The notes: generated by a model from the letters alone, not told the origin. A stretch of 64,000 bases of DNA from Zoogloea sp041911615 (GCF_041911615.1 NZ_JAYROR010000066.1:1-64000); one strand, 5' to 3'. Positions 15,497-25,053 are shown, counted from the first letter of the stretch. Translations and numbers: made by a program.

Positions 15497-16136
15497 CCTC
15501 GAAGAGCAGGAACAGATTTCCCAAATCAAGGGCTGGTGGGAACAGTACGGCAAGCTGGTAACCGGCGTTGCCGTCGCCGCTGCGCTGGCCTCTGTCGGCT
15601 GGCAGGGCTGGACCTGGTACAAGGGCAAGCAGACACTCGAGGCGTCGGCACTCTACGACCAGCTCCAGACAGCCGCTGCCGAGCACAACGCCCAGAAAGC
15701 CCGCGAAGTGGCCGGTGCGCTTATCGACAAGTATGGCGCTACCGCCTACGCCGATCTTGCCGCGCTGCTGTCGGCCAAGGTTCAGGTCGATGCCGGTGAT
15801 CTGAAGAACGCCCGCGTGCCCTTGAGCTGGGCGGCCACCAAGGCCAACGACCCGGCGCTGCGCGACATCGCTCGCCTGCGTCTGGCTACCGTGATGTTCG
15901 ACGAAAAAGCCTACGATGAAGCGCTGGCCCAGTTGCAGGCGCCGGTGGACGACAGCCTCACCGCACGTTTCGCCGATTTGAAGGGTGACGTGCTCGTCGC
16001 ACAGGGAAAGAAAGACGATGCCCGCGCCGCCTACAAGTCGGTGATCGCGTCCCTCGAAACTGCCACCAAAGCTGAAGCCGTGACCCTGCGCGAGATCGTG
16101 CAGGCCAAGCTCGATGCTGTCGGGGGTGCGCAATGA
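15483..16136 (+). CDS. yfgM: YfgM-like membrane-anchored TPR protein
   Basis: This 217-residue protein has a cytoplasmic N-terminal segment (AAFDLEEQEQISQIKGWWEQYG), a single membrane helix (about 20-40) and a periplasmic tetratricopeptide-like domain. E. coli YfgM is an ancillary SecYEG/PpiD partner that helps periplasmic chaperone traffic. The start ATG 15483 lies inside hisS; the frame is open from 15465, but the later start has GGAAGA upstream and the family-typical N terminus. It overlaps bamB by four bases. The hisS-yfgM-bamB-der order is conserved across beta- and gammaproteobacteria. Confidence 0.9.
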   Translation: MAAFDLEEQEQISQIKGWWEQYGKLVTGVAVAAALASVGWQGWTWYKGKQTLEASALYDQLQTAAAEHNAQKAREVAGALIDKYGATAYADLAALLSAKVQVDAGDLKNARVPLSWAATKANDPALRDIARLRLATVMFDEKAYDEALAQLQAPVDDSLTARFADLKGDVLVAQGKKDDARAAYKSVIASLETATKAEAVTLREIVQAKLDAVGGAQ

Positions 16137-17263
16137 AAGCCCGGCAGCTGGCGCTGACGGCCTTGGGCGCCTTGGCGCTTGGCGCCTGCAGTTCGCTTAA
16201 TCCCTTCGCCAGCGGCGCGAAGCTGCCGGCACTCAAGCCCATCGCCAGCCCGATCCGCACGGCAGAGGACTGGCGCGTGCGCCTGGGCGATACGGGCGCG
16301 TTCGTGCTTCAGCCGGCCATCGTCGGCGGCGTGGTTTTTGCCGCCGGCAGTGACGAAGTGGCGCGGATCGAGAACGGCAAGGTCGTCTGGAGGACGGCGC
16401 TCAAGACCAAGATTTCCGGTGGCGTCGGCAGCGACGGCAATCGGGTGGTGGTGGGCACGCCGAAGGGTGAGGTGATCGCCCTCGATGCGACCACCGGGCA
16501 GATCGCCTGGCGCGGCAACGTCAACGCCGAGGTGCTTGCTGCGCCCGCCGTGTCAGACAGCCTGATCGTGGTGCGCAGCGCCGACAGCCGGTTGTTTGGT
16601 CTGGATCCGTCCGATGGGCGTCAGCGCTGGGTTTACCAGCGCGCCACACCGCCGCTTTCGCTGCGTAACGCGGCGGGTGTAGTGGTCGAGAGCAACGCCA
16701 TCCTCGCGGGTTTTCCGGGTGGCAAGCTGGCCGCCATCAATCCTGGCAACGGCAGCCTGATGTGGGAAGGCACGGTTGCCGTGCCGCGTGGCGCGACCGA
16801 ACTCGAGCGCATGGCCGACATTACCAGCTTGCCGGTGCTCGGCAGCCGCGCCACTTGCGCGGTGGCCTACCAGGGCCGTCTCGCGTGCTTCGACATGGCC
16901 AACGGCTCGACGCTGTGGACGCGAGACCTGTCGAGCTCGAAGGGGCTCGACCTGGACGAGCAACACGTCTACGTGACCGACGAGAAGGGCGCGGTAATGG
17001 CGCTCGACATCAGCAACGGCGCCAGCGCCTGGAAGCAGGATCAATTTGCCGGCCGCGGAACCGGACGACCCCGGGTGATCGGCGACAACGTGGTCGTCGG
17101 TGACGTCGAGGGCTACGTGCACGTCCTGCGCAAGGACGACGGCAGCGTCATCGGGCGTCAACGTCCGGCCTCCAGCCCCTTGCTCGCCGACCCGCAGCGC
17201 GCGCCGGGTGGCATCATCGTGCAGTCCCGCGACGGCAGCGTTGCGGCCGTCGGCATCCAATAA
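16133..17263 (+). CDS. bamB: BamB, beta-propeller lipoprotein of the outer-membrane assembly complex
   Basis: This 376-residue lipoprotein has a signal peptide ending in LGAC, with the lipidated Cys at 19. The rest is an eight-bladed PQQ-like propeller with recurring blade motifs such as GKVIALDATTGQIAWR, RLFGLDPSDGRQRWVY and GRLACFDMANGSTLW. It binds BamA and supports insertion of outer-membrane barrels. ATG 16133 overlaps the yfgM stop (ATGA). It is followed after 15 bases by der. Confidence 0.95.
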   Translation: MKARQLALTALGALALGACSSLNPFASGAKLPALKPIASPIRTAEDWRVRLGDTGAFVLQPAIVGGVVFAAGSDEVARIENGKVVWRTALKTKISGGVGSDGNRVVVGTPKGEVIALDATTGQIAWRGNVNAEVLAAPAVSDSLIVVRSADSRLFGLDPSDGRQRWVYQRATPPLSLRNAAGVVVESNAILAGFPGGKLAAINPGNGSLMWEGTVAVPRGATELERMADITSLPVLGSRATCAVAYQGRLACFDMANGSTLWTRDLSSSKGLDLDEQHVYVTDEKGAVMALDISNGASAWKQDQFAGRGTGRPRVIGDNVVVGDVEGYVHVLRKDDGSVIGRQRPASSPLLADPQRAPGGIIVQSRDGSVAAVGIQ

Positions 17264-17278
17264 CGGAGTCGCTCCCGC

Positions 17279-18607
17279 GTGAAACCGACCCTCGTCCTGG
17301 TTGGACGCCCCAATGTGGGCAAGTCCACCCTTTTCAACCGCCTCACCAAGACGCGCGATGCCCTCGTCGCCGATTTTCCCGGGCTGACCCGGGATCGGCG
17401 CTACGGCCTCGGGCGTGCCGCCGAGCGCGAATTTCTGGTCGTCGATACGGCCGGCTTCGATCCGGTGGCCAAGGAAGGCATCGTCCACGAAATGGCCAAG
17501 CAGGCCGAACAGGCGATCGCCGAAGCCGATGCGTTGCTCTTCATGGTCGACGCCCGCGCCGGCCTGACGCCGCACGACGAACAGATCGCGGCCCGTCTGC
17601 GCCGCGCCGGCCGTCCGACCTTCCTGGTCGTGAACAAGGCCGAGGGCATGAACCGCGCGATGGTCTCGGCCGAGTTCCATCGACTCGGCCTGGGCGATCC
17701 GCTGTGCATTTCTTCGGCTCACGGCGATAACGTCACGGCGCTGATGGAACTGGTGCTCGAGTCCTTTCCCGAAGATCCCGAAGACGACGAGCCGGCCGGG
17801 CGCGGCCCGCGGGTGGCCATCGTCGGCCGCCCCAATGTGGGCAAGTCGACCCTGGTCAACACGCTCATCGGCGAAGAGCGCGTCATCGCGTTCGACATGC
17901 CCGGCACCACGCGGGACGCCATCGAAGTGCCCTTCGAGCGCAATGGCCAGCATTACACGCTGATCGACACGGCGGGCCTGCGCAAGCGGGGCAAGGTCTT
18001 CGAGGCGGTCGAGAAGTTCTCGGTGATCAAGACGCTGCAGGCGGTCGAGCAGGCCAACGTGGTCGTGCTCGTCCTCGACGCCAGCCAGGAAATCTCCGAT
18101 CAGGATGCCCATATCGCCGGTTTCGTAGTCGAGGCGGGGCGGGCACTGGTGGTGGCGATCAACAAGTGGGACAGTGTCGACGACTATCGCCGCCAGCGGA
18201 TCAAGGAAGATATCGACCGCAAGCTGCCTTTCCTCGGCTTCGCGCGCTTCCTCTTTGTGTCGGCGCTCAAAGGGCAGGGCATCGTGCCGATGCTGAAGGC
18301 CGTCGATGGCGCCTACGCGGCGGCGATGACCAAGCTCGCGACCCCGAAGCTCACCCGCCTGTTGCTCGACGCGGTGCTCAAGCAGCAACCGCCGCGCCAC
18401 GGGGGCTTCCGTCCGAAGATGCGCTATGCCCACCAGGGCGGCATGAATCCGCCGGTGATCGTGATCCACGGCAGTGCGCTCGATCATGTGCCTGCGTCAT
18501 ATACGCGTTTCCTGGAACGAACGTTCCAGGAGGCGTTCCGGCTGCAGGGAACGCCGCTGCGGATACAATTCAAGTCGTCCCACAATCCCTATGCCGAGCG
18601 GGATTGA
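17279..18607 (+). CDS. der: Der (EngA), tandem-domain ribosome assembly GTPase
   Basis: This 442-residue GTPase carries two complete G domains, each beginning with GRPNVGKST (about residues 8-16 and 182-190), with NKAE/NKWD specificity motifs, and a KH-like C-terminal domain ending in NPYAERD. It acts in maturation of the 50S subunit. The start is GTG 17279 with GGAG twelve bases upstream. It closes the hisS-yfgM-bamB-der run; hfq follows with its own promoter. Confidence 0.96.
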   Translation: MKPTLVLVGRPNVGKSTLFNRLTKTRDALVADFPGLTRDRRYGLGRAAEREFLVVDTAGFDPVAKEGIVHEMAKQAEQAIAEADALLFMVDARAGLTPHDEQIAARLRRAGRPTFLVVNKAEGMNRAMVSAEFHRLGLGDPLCISSAHGDNVTALMELVLESFPEDPEDDEPAGRGPRVAIVGRPNVGKSTLVNTLIGEERVIAFDMPGTTRDAIEVPFERNGQHYTLIDTAGLRKRGKVFEAVEKFSVIKTLQAVEQANVVVLVLDASQEISDQDAHIAGFVVEAGRALVVAINKWDSVDDYRRQRIKEDIDRKLPFLGFARFLFVSALKGQGIVPMLKAVDGAYAAAMTKLATPKLTRLLLDAVLKQQPPRHGGFRPKMRYAHQGGMNPPVIVIHGSALDHVPASYTRFLERTFQEAFRLQGTPLRIQFKSSHNPYAERD

Positions 18608-18671
18608 CGAACCGATTTCCACACCAAGACCGGGCGATGCGGTGTTCATGTGGCGCCGCAGCAAATCGCTC

Positions 18672-18677
18672 TATAAT
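18672..18677 (+). promoter_or_regulatory. Perfect -10 element of the hfq promoter
   Basis: TATAAT at 18672-18677 lies 33 bases upstream of the hfq ATG in the der-hfq spacer. No convincing -35 sits at 16-18 bases, so the promoter may be activator-aided or weak. The placement suggests a short leader of about 26 bases. Confidence 0.55.
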
Positions 18678-18710
18678 CATTCATAAAACTACAACCATAG
18701 AGGTTCTACC

Positions 18711-18953
18711 ATGAGCAACAAGGGGCAACTCCTTCAAGACCCGTTCCTCAACGCCCTGCGGCGCGAACACGTGCCGGTTTCGATCTACCTCGTGAACGGG
18801 ATCAAATTGCAGGGGCAGGTCGAGTCCTTCGACCAGTACGTCGTCCTGCTGAAGAACACCGTCACCCAGATGGTCTACAAGCATGCCATCTCCACCGTCG
18901 TGCCCGCTCGTCCCGTGAACATCCAGCAGGAACAGAACGAGGCCGCAAGCTGA
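18711..18953 (+). CDS. hfq: Hfq, RNA chaperone
   Basis: This 80-residue Sm-like protein has the Sm1 segment (LQDPFLNALRREHVPVSIYLVNGIKLQGQVESFDQYVVLL) and Sm2 with YKHAIST. The short C-terminal tail is usual for betaproteobacteria. It forms a hexameric ring that pairs small RNAs with messages; the His of YKH and Gln 8 region contribute to U-rich 3' end binding. The ribosome site is AGAGG. It precedes hflX, as in most proteobacteria. Its presence makes Hfq-dependent small-RNA regulation possible here. Confidence 0.98.
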   Translation: MSNKGQLLQDPFLNALRREHVPVSIYLVNGIKLQGQVESFDQYVVLLKNTVTQMVYKHAISTVVPARPVNIQQEQNEAAS

Positions 18954-18968
18954 GCTGCATGATTCAGC

Positions 18969-18983
18969 GGCCGCGATGCGGCC
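18969..18983 (+). other. Small hairpin between hfq and hflX
   Basis: GGCCGC-GAT-GCGGCC is a perfect 6-base stem at 18969-18983, followed by AGAATTT. The T tract is poor, so at most it is a partial terminator separating hfq from hflX. The function is a guess. Confidence 0.3.
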
Positions 18984-19004
18984 AGAATTTACAGCGGGGA
19001 CGGC

Positions 19005-20138
19005 ATGTTTGACCGGCCGGCCTCGGGTAATCGCGCGATCCTGGTGCAGGTAGACTTTGGCCAGGGCGGCATCGACGAACGGCTGGCTGAAGTTTCGCTG
19101 CTGGCCCAGAGTGCGGGTGCGAGTGTGGTCGGGATTGTCCAGGGGCGCCGGCAGGCGCCCGACCCCGCTCATTTCGTCGGCAAGGGCAAGGCCGAAGAAA
19201 TCGGTCTCGTCGCGCAGATGAATGAGGCCGACATCGTCATCTTCAACCACGACATCACCGCCGCGCAGCAACGCAATCTCGAGCGCAAGCTCAACTGTCG
19301 GGTCATCGACCGTTCGGCGTTGATCCTCGACATTTTCGCCCTGCGCGCCAAGAGTCACGAGGGCAAGCTGCAGGTTGAACTGGCGCAGTTGCAGCATTTG
19401 TCCACCCGGCTCGTCCGCGGATGGACTCACCTGGAGCGCCAGAAGGGTGGCATTGGTCTGCGCGGTCCCGGCGAGAAGCAGCTCGAGACCGACCGCCGTC
19501 TGCTCGGTGAGCGGGTCAAGCTGCTGAAGGACCGCCTCGTCAAGCTCGAACGGCAGCGATCGGTGCGCCGTCGTGCGCGCGAGCGCCGCGATGTGCTCAC
19601 GGTCTCGCTGGTGGGCTACACCAACGCCGGCAAGTCGACACTCTTCAATGCCCTGACGAAAGCGGGGGCCTACGCGGCCGATCAGCTGTTTGCCACGCTC
19701 GACACCACGTCCCGACGACTTTTTCTTGGCGAAGCGGGGAACATCGTGCTGTCCGACACGGTCGGATTCATTCGTGATCTGCCGCACTCGTTGGTCGCTG
19801 CCTTCCATGCGACCCTCGAGGAGACCGTGTCGGCCGATCTGTTGCTGCATGTGGTCGATTCTGCCAGCGAAGACCGCGAAGGTCAGATCGCGGCGGTGAA
19901 CGGTGTGCTCGAGGAGATCGGGGCTGGTACGCTGCCGCAAATTCAGGTCTGGAACAAGATCGACGCGACCTTGGCGAGCCCGGAGGTCCAGCGGGACGCT
20001 TGTGGTAAGATCACGCGCGTTTTGCTCAGCGCCAGAACTGGCGAAGGGCTCGATTTGCTGCGCCAGGTCCTCGCCGACGTGGCGCTGGAACACAAGGCAG
20101 CGCTGGCTGCCGCCTCACAAACTCCGGACGCGGATTGA
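19005..20138 (+). CDS. hflX: HflX, ribosome-associated GTPase
   Basis: This 377-residue GTPase has an N-terminal HflX domain with a Gly-rich GGIGLRGPGEKQLETDRR motif, then a G domain with GYTNAGKST, DTVGFIRDLP and NKID. It can split stalled 70S ribosomes, notably under heat stress. The start is ATG 19005 after GCGGGGA. The hfq-hflX-hflK-hflC order is the conserved cluster. It ends 57 bases before the hflK start. Confidence 0.95.
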   Translation: MFDRPASGNRAILVQVDFGQGGIDERLAEVSLLAQSAGASVVGIVQGRRQAPDPAHFVGKGKAEEIGLVAQMNEADIVIFNHDITAAQQRNLERKLNCRVIDRSALILDIFALRAKSHEGKLQVELAQLQHLSTRLVRGWTHLERQKGGIGLRGPGEKQLETDRRLLGERVKLLKDRLVKLERQRSVRRRARERRDVLTVSLVGYTNAGKSTLFNALTKAGAYAADQLFATLDTTSRRLFLGEAGNIVLSDTVGFIRDLPHSLVAAFHATLEETVSADLLLHVVDSASEDREGQIAAVNGVLEEIGAGTLPQIQVWNKIDATLASPEVQRDACGKITRVLLSARTGEGLDLLRQVLADVALEHKAALAAASQTPDAD

Positions 20139-20195
20139 CCGGCGTCGGCACGAATCATCCCGGAGCGGAATTTCACTGTGATCTCAGGCATCCTC

Positions 20196-21464
20196 ATGTC
20201 TCTTAACGATCCCAAATGGGGCAATCGCGGCAACGGCGACAATCGTGGCGGCGACAACCAAGGTCCGCCCGACCTGGAAGAGCTTTGGCGCGACTTCAAT
20301 CGTCGCCTCTCCGGCATGTTCGGTCGTAATCCCGGGCGCGGTGGCGGTTCGGGTGGCGACGACGGGGGCAGCCGGATGCCCGAGTTCAACTTCCGCCAGT
20401 TCGGTGGCGGTCTGGGGCTCGTGGCGGCGTTCGCCGCGGTGATCTGGCTGGCGAGCGGGTTTTACATCGTCGATGCCAGCCAGCGTGGCGTGGTGCTGCA
20501 GTTTGGCCGTTTTGTCGAGGCGACGGAGCCCGGCCTGCGCTGGCGTCTGCCGTACCCGATCCAGACCCATGAGCTGGTCAACCTGACCGGCGTGCGGACG
20601 GTAGAGATCGGCTATCGTGGTTCCGAGCGCAACAAGGTTCTCAAAGAGGCCTTGATGCTGACGGACGACGAGAACATCGTGAATATCCAGTTCGCGGTGC
20701 AATACATTCTCAAGGATCCGCAGCAGTATCTTTTCAACAACCGGAATGCCGATGATTCGGTGATCCAGGCGGCCGAAACCGCGGTGCGCGAGATTGTCGG
20801 CAAGAGCAAGATGGACTTCGTGCTCTACGAGGGGCGCGAGCAGGTGGCGGCGAACGCTCAGAAACTGACCCAGGACATCCTCGATCGCTACGCGACCGGC
20901 ATTCAGGTCAGCAAGGTGACGATGCAGAATGCTCAGCCGCCCGAGCAGGTGCAAGCCGCGTTCGACGACGCCGTCAAGGCCGGCCAGGACCGCGAACGAC
21001 AGAAGAACGAAGGTCAGGCCTATGCCAACGACGTGATCCCGCGCGCTCGCGGCGCGGCATCGCGTCTGCTCGAGGAAGCCGAGGCTCACAAGAGCCGCGT
21101 CGTCGCGCAGGCCGAAGGCGATGCTTCGCGTTTCAAGCAGATCTATGCCGAATACGCCAAGGCGCCCGAGGTGACGCGCCAGCGCATGTATCTCGACACC
21201 ATGCAGCAAATTTTCTCGAATACCTCCAAGGTGCTGGTCGATGCCAAGGCGGGCAGCAACCTGCTGTACCTGCCGCTGGACAAGTTGATCCAGAGCACGG
21301 CGGTTCAGCCGGCTGCCGTGGCGGCCGAGCCGGCGGCGGTTACCCGTCCGGCCACGTCACCTTCTCCGTCGGACAGCGGTGTTGCGCCGCCTCGGGCGGA
21401 TGCCTTGTCGGGCGAGACGCGTACGCGCGAATCCATGCGTAATCGTGAGCGGGGAGAGCGCTGA
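20196..21464 (+). CDS. hflK: HflK, membrane subunit modulating FtsH protease
   Basis: This 422-residue SPFH/band-7 protein has a Gly/Asn-rich cytoplasmic N terminus (about 1-60), one membrane helix (about 72-92), an SPFH domain and a coiled coil. With HflC it forms the cage around FtsH. I choose ATG 20196 (MSLNDPKWG), the family-typical start, over GTG 20178 six codons upstream. The stop overlaps the hflC ATG (TGATG). The C-terminal tail is Ala/Pro-rich and poorly conserved. Confidence 0.95.
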   Translation: MSLNDPKWGNRGNGDNRGGDNQGPPDLEELWRDFNRRLSGMFGRNPGRGGGSGGDDGGSRMPEFNFRQFGGGLGLVAAFAAVIWLASGFYIVDASQRGVVLQFGRFVEATEPGLRWRLPYPIQTHELVNLTGVRTVEIGYRGSERNKVLKEALMLTDDENIVNIQFAVQYILKDPQQYLFNNRNADDSVIQAAETAVREIVGKSKMDFVLYEGREQVAANAQKLTQDILDRYATGIQVSKVTMQNAQPPEQVQAAFDDAVKAGQDRERQKNEGQAYANDVIPRARGAASRLLEEAEAHKSRVVAQAEGDASRFKQIYAEYAKAPEVTRQRMYLDTMQQIFSNTSKVLVDAKAGSNLLYLPLDKLIQSTAVQPAAVAAEPAAVTRPATSPSPSDSGVAPPRADALSGETRTRESMRNRERGER

Positions 21465-22384
21465 TGCGTGAACGTCTACCATTTTTTGCCGGTCTCGGCC
21501 TGTTCGTCTTCGCCATCCTGTCGATGAGCTTGTTCACCGTCGATCAGCGGCAGTATGCGCTTGTCTTCCAGCTTGGCGAGGTCAAGGGGCAGATCAGCGA
21601 GCCGGGCCTGCATGGCAAGATCCCGCTGATCCAGAACGTCCGCTATTTCGACAAGCGCATCCTGACGCTGGATTCGTCCGAACCTGAGCGCTTCATCACT
21701 TCCGAGAAGAAGAACGTGCTCGTGGACCTGTTCGTGAAGTGGCGCATCGTCGATCCGAAGCTTTATTACATTTCGGTCGGTGGCGACGAAACCCGCGCCA
21801 AGACGCGTCTCGAGCAGACCGTAAACGCCGGTCTGCGCGAGGAGTTCGGCAAGCGCACGGTCCACGAGGTGGTGTCGGGCGAGCGCGACAAGATCATGGA
21901 CGACATGCGCGTCAAGGCCGACCTGGATGCGCGCAAGATCGGCGTGCAGATCGTCGATGTGCGTCTCAAGCGGGTCGATCTGCCCACCGAGGTTTCCGAA
22001 TCGGTCTATCGCCGCATGGAGGCGGAGCGCAAGCGGGTCGCCAACGAACTGCGTTCGCAGGGCGGTGCTGAGGCCGAAAAGATCAAGGCGGACGCCGACA
22101 AGCAGCGCGAAGTGATCATGGCCGAAGCCTATCGCGAGGCGCAGATCGCCAAGGGCGAGGGCGACGCGAAGGCGTCGGCGATCTACGCCCAGGCCTTCGG
22201 TCAGAGCCCCGAGTTCTTTGCCTTCTACCGCAGCCTCGAGGCCTATCGGAACAGCTTCAAGAACAAGTCCGACGTGCTGGTCGTCGAGCCGAATTCCGAG
22301 TTCTTCAAATACCTGAAATCTGCCGGCGGTCGCTCGGCGGCTGTGGCAGCCGAATCGACCAAGAGCGCCAAGAACGGGAAATAA
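21464..22384 (+). CDS. hflC: HflC, membrane partner of HflK
   Basis: This 306-residue SPFH protein has an N-terminal membrane helix (about 7-25), a band-7 domain (DQRQYALVFQLGEV onward) and a long charged coiled coil (EAERKRVANELRSQGGAEAEKIKADADKQREVI). It pairs with HflK to regulate FtsH. It overlaps hflK by one base and its TAA overlaps the next ATG, so these three genes are tightly coupled. Confidence 0.96.
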   Translation: MRERLPFFAGLGLFVFAILSMSLFTVDQRQYALVFQLGEVKGQISEPGLHGKIPLIQNVRYFDKRILTLDSSEPERFITSEKKNVLVDLFVKWRIVDPKLYYISVGGDETRAKTRLEQTVNAGLREEFGKRTVHEVVSGERDKIMDDMRVKADLDARKIGVQIVDVRLKRVDLPTEVSESVYRRMEAERKRVANELRSQGGAEAEKIKADADKQREVIMAEAYREAQIAKGEGDAKASAIYAQAFGQSPEFFAFYRSLEAYRNSFKNKSDVLVVEPNSEFFKYLKSAGGRSAAVAAESTKSAKNGK

Positions 22385-22569
22385 TGGGCCGTACGCTGAT
22401 TCTCGCGTTCGCCTTGATGCTGGTTCTCGAAGGCATCATCCCGTTCGTCGCGCCGGCGACCTGGCGCGAAACCTTTGCCCGTCTGATCCGCCTGGCAGAC
22501 GGGCAGATTCGTTTCGTCGGCCTGGGGTCGATGGTTCTTGGACTCCTCATCCTGATTGTTTTTTCCTGA
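22384..22569 (+). CDS. DUF2065 (YjeT-like) small membrane protein
   Basis: This 61-residue protein has two hydrophobic helices (about 3-20 and 41-60) separated by WRETFARLIRLADGQIRFVG, the DUF2065 pattern. Its ATG overlaps the hflC stop (TAATG). Genes of this family sit immediately after hflC in many proteobacteria, but the function is unknown. A link to the FtsH-HflKC complex is only a contextual guess. Confidence 0.85.
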   Translation: MGRTLILAFALMLVLEGIIPFVAPATWRETFARLIRLADGQIRFVGLGSMVLGLLILIVFS

Positions 22570-22581
22570 GGCGCTTTGCCC

Positions 22582-23739
22582 ATGTTGCGTTGGGTTCTCC
22601 CCGAATATATCCAGGACGCGCTGCCCGCCGAGGCGGCCAAGCTGGAAGATCTGCGCCGTCGTCTGCTCGATGCGTTCCGTCTGAATGGTTATCAGCTGGT
22701 GGCGCCGCCGCTGCTCGAATATCTCGAGTCGCTGCTCACTGGCGCCGGCCAGGACCTGAATCTCAAGACTCTCAAGCTCGTCGATCAGCTTTCAGGCAGG
22801 ACGATGGGCGTGCGGGCCGACATCACGCCGCAGGTCGCGCGCATCGATGCCCACCTGCTCAACCGCAAGGGCGTGGCGCGCCTGTGCTACTGCGGGAGTG
22901 TCGCCCATGCGGTTCCGTCGTCGCTGACGGCGACCCGGGAGCCCTTGCAGCTCGGTGCCGAACTCTACGGCCACGCCGGTATCGAGGCTGACGCGGAAGT
23001 CATTCGACTGCTTGCCGAGACGCTGCAGATCGCCGGAGTCGGCACGTCGCGCATCGATCTGGGACACGTCGGCCTGTTCAAGGCGCTGGCCCAGAAGGCG
23101 GGGCTGCTGCCCGGTCGCGAGGAGGCCTTGTTCGATTGCCTGCAGGCGAAGGATCTGCCGGGGCTGCGCGATCTGCTCGGTGATGTCGCCGAGGACGTCC
23201 GGACGGCGCTGCTGGCGCTGCCGACCCTTTACGGCGGCACCGAGGTGCTGGCGCGGGCGCGGAAGATTCTCCCCGCGGACGTGGAGATCCAGCGTGCGCT
23301 CGACGATCTCGAGCAGCTTGCCACGCGACTTGCCGGTCTGCCGATCAGCTTCGATCTGGCCGATCTGCGCGGCTATCACTACCACAGTGGGGTGGTTTTC
23401 GCGGCCTATGGCGGCAAGTCCCCGGTGGCGCTGGCGCTGGGGGGGCGCTACGACAGCGTCGGCCGGGCGTTCGGGCGCGGGCGTCCGGCGACGGGGTTCA
23501 GCCTTGATCTGCGCGAGCTGGCCAGCCAGACGCCGGATCCGGCCGTGACCGGCGCGATCCTCGCGGCCGACGCTGGCGAGGACGGTTTTACGGAGGCGGT
23601 CGCGAAGCTGCGCGCCGCCGGTGAGAGTGTGATGATCGAATTGCCCGGCCATGATGGCACGTGGCGCGAGGCCGGGTGTGACCGGCGTCTGGTTCTGCGG
23701 GGCGGTGCCTGGCAGGTTGAACCGCTTCAGGGAGAGTAA
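22582..23739 (+). CDS. hisZ: HisZ, regulatory subunit of ATP phosphoribosyltransferase
   Basis: This 385-residue HisS paralogue lacks the anticodon-binding domain and works with the short HisG to start histidine synthesis. It starts with WVLPEYIQDALPAEA and keeps synthetase-like segments such as GVRADITPQVARID and LRGYHYHSGVVF. ATG 22582 has GAGG upstream; TTG 22576 is the only extension. The hflC-hisZ-purA order is typical of betaproteobacteria. Its presence implies a short HisG elsewhere. Confidence 0.93.
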   Translation: MLRWVLPEYIQDALPAEAAKLEDLRRRLLDAFRLNGYQLVAPPLLEYLESLLTGAGQDLNLKTLKLVDQLSGRTMGVRADITPQVARIDAHLLNRKGVARLCYCGSVAHAVPSSLTATREPLQLGAELYGHAGIEADAEVIRLLAETLQIAGVGTSRIDLGHVGLFKALAQKAGLLPGREEALFDCLQAKDLPGLRDLLGDVAEDVRTALLALPTLYGGTEVLARARKILPADVEIQRALDDLEQLATRLAGLPISFDLADLRGYHYHSGVVFAAYGGKSPVALALGGRYDSVGRAFGRGRPATGFSLDLRELASQTPDPAVTGAILAADAGEDGFTEAVAKLRAAGESVMIELPGHDGTWREAGCDRRLVLRGGAWQVEPLQGE

Positions 23740-23742
23740 AAA

Positions 23743-25053
23743 ATGGCAAAGAACGTGGTTGTGGTCGGCACCCAATGGGGTGACGAGGGGAAGGGCAAGA
23801 TCGTCGATTGGCTCACCGATCAGGCGCAGGGTGTTGTTCGCTTTCAGGGCGGTCACAACGCCGGCCACACGCTGGTGGTCGGCACCACCGAGTACAAGCT
23901 GAACCTCGTGCCCTCGGGCATCGTTCGTGAAGGCGTCGAATGTTTCATCGGCAACGGCGTGGTGCTCGACATCCATCATCTGCTCGCCGAAGTGCGCGGT
24001 CTCGAGGCCGGCGGTATCAAGGTGCGCGAGCGCCTCAAGATCAGCCCGGGCTGTCCGCTGATCCTCGGCTACCATTCCGCTGTCGATCGTGCCCGCGAGG
24101 CGAAGAAGAGCGCGGGTGAAAAGATCGGCACGACCGGCAAGGGTATCGGCCCGACCTACGAGGACAAGGTTGCTCGCCGCGCGCTGCGCGTTTATGACCT
24201 CTTCGATCCGAAGCGCTTCGCTGAGAAGCTCGCCGAGAACCTCGAATACCATAACTTCGTGCTGACCCAGTATCTGGGCGCCGAGGCCGTCAATTTCCAG
24301 ACGGTGTTCGATCAGGCCATGACCGATGCGAAGGAAATTCTGCCGATGGTCACCGATGTGTCGGCCGACCTCTACGCCATCAACAAGGCTGGTGGCAACC
24401 TGCTGTTCGAAGGTGCTCAGGGCACGCTGCTTGACATCGACCACGGCACCTACCCGTTCGTCACGTCCAGCAACTGTGTGGCGGGTCAGGCCGCGGCGGG
24501 TTCCGGTGTCGGTCCGGGCCGCCTGCACTACGTGCTGGGGATCACCAAGGCTTACTGTACGCGCGTGGGGGGTGGTCCTTTCCCCACCGAGCTGGATTTC
24601 GAGACCGCCGGTACGCCGGGTTATCAGATGTCCACTGTGGGCCGCGAGTTCGGCACCGTGACGGGGCGCAAGCGTCGCTGCGGCTGGCTGGATCTGGCGG
24701 CACTGAAGCGTTCGATCATCATCAACGGCGTTTCCGGCCTGTGCATTACCAAGCTCGACGTGCTCGACGGGTTGCCGGAATTGAAACTTTGCGTCGGCTA
24801 CATGCTCGACGGCAAGCGCATCGATCTGTTGCCGATGGGTTCCGAGGAAGTCGTACGCTGCGAGCCGATTCTTGAAACCATGCCGGGCTGGAGCGGCACC
24901 ACCTTCGGTGCCCAGAGCTGGGATGCGCTTCCTCCGGAAGCCCGGGCTTACCTGCACCGCATCGAGGAAATCTGCGAGGTGTCGATCGATGTGATCTCGA
25001 CGGGCCCCGAGCGTGACGAGACCATCCTCAAGCGTCACCCCTTCGGCGCCTGA
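23743..25053 (+). CDS. purA: Adenylosuccinate synthetase
   Basis: This 436-residue enzyme joins IMP and aspartate using GTP in AMP synthesis. Motifs are the P-loop-like GTQWGDEGKGK near the N terminus, GHNAGHTLV, GTTGKGIGPTYEDK and the C-terminal TGPERDETI. The ribosome site (GGGAGAG) is strong. It starts 3 bases after hisZ and ends the long plus-strand run; the opposing tRNA genes follow. The 114 bases to the tRNA terminator show no further gene. Confidence 0.97.
   Translation: MAKNVVVVGTQWGDEGKGKIVDWLTDQAQGVVRFQGGHNAGHTLVVGTTEYKLNLVPSGIVREGVECFIGNGVVLDIHHLLAEVRGLEAGGIKVRERLKISPGCPLILGYHSAVDRAREAKKSAGEKIGTTGKGIGPTYEDKVARRALRVYDLFDPKRFAEKLAENLEYHNFVLTQYLGAEAVNFQTVFDQAMTDAKEILPMVTDVSADLYAINKAGGNLLFEGAQGTLLDIDHGTYPFVTSSNCVAGQAAAGSGVGPGRLHYVLGITKAYCTRVGGGPFPTELDFETAGTPGYQMSTVGREFGTVTGRKRRCGWLDLAALKRSIIINGVSGLCITKLDVLDGLPELKLCVGYMLDGKRIDLLPMGSEEVVRCEPILETMPGWSGTTFGAQSWDALPPEARAYLHRIEEICEVSIDVISTGPERDETILKRHPFGA

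Noticed and set aside
18666..18677. TATAAT before hfq as a complete sigma-70 promoter
   Set aside because: No recognisable -35 hexamer at 15-19 bases; I report only the -10 element.
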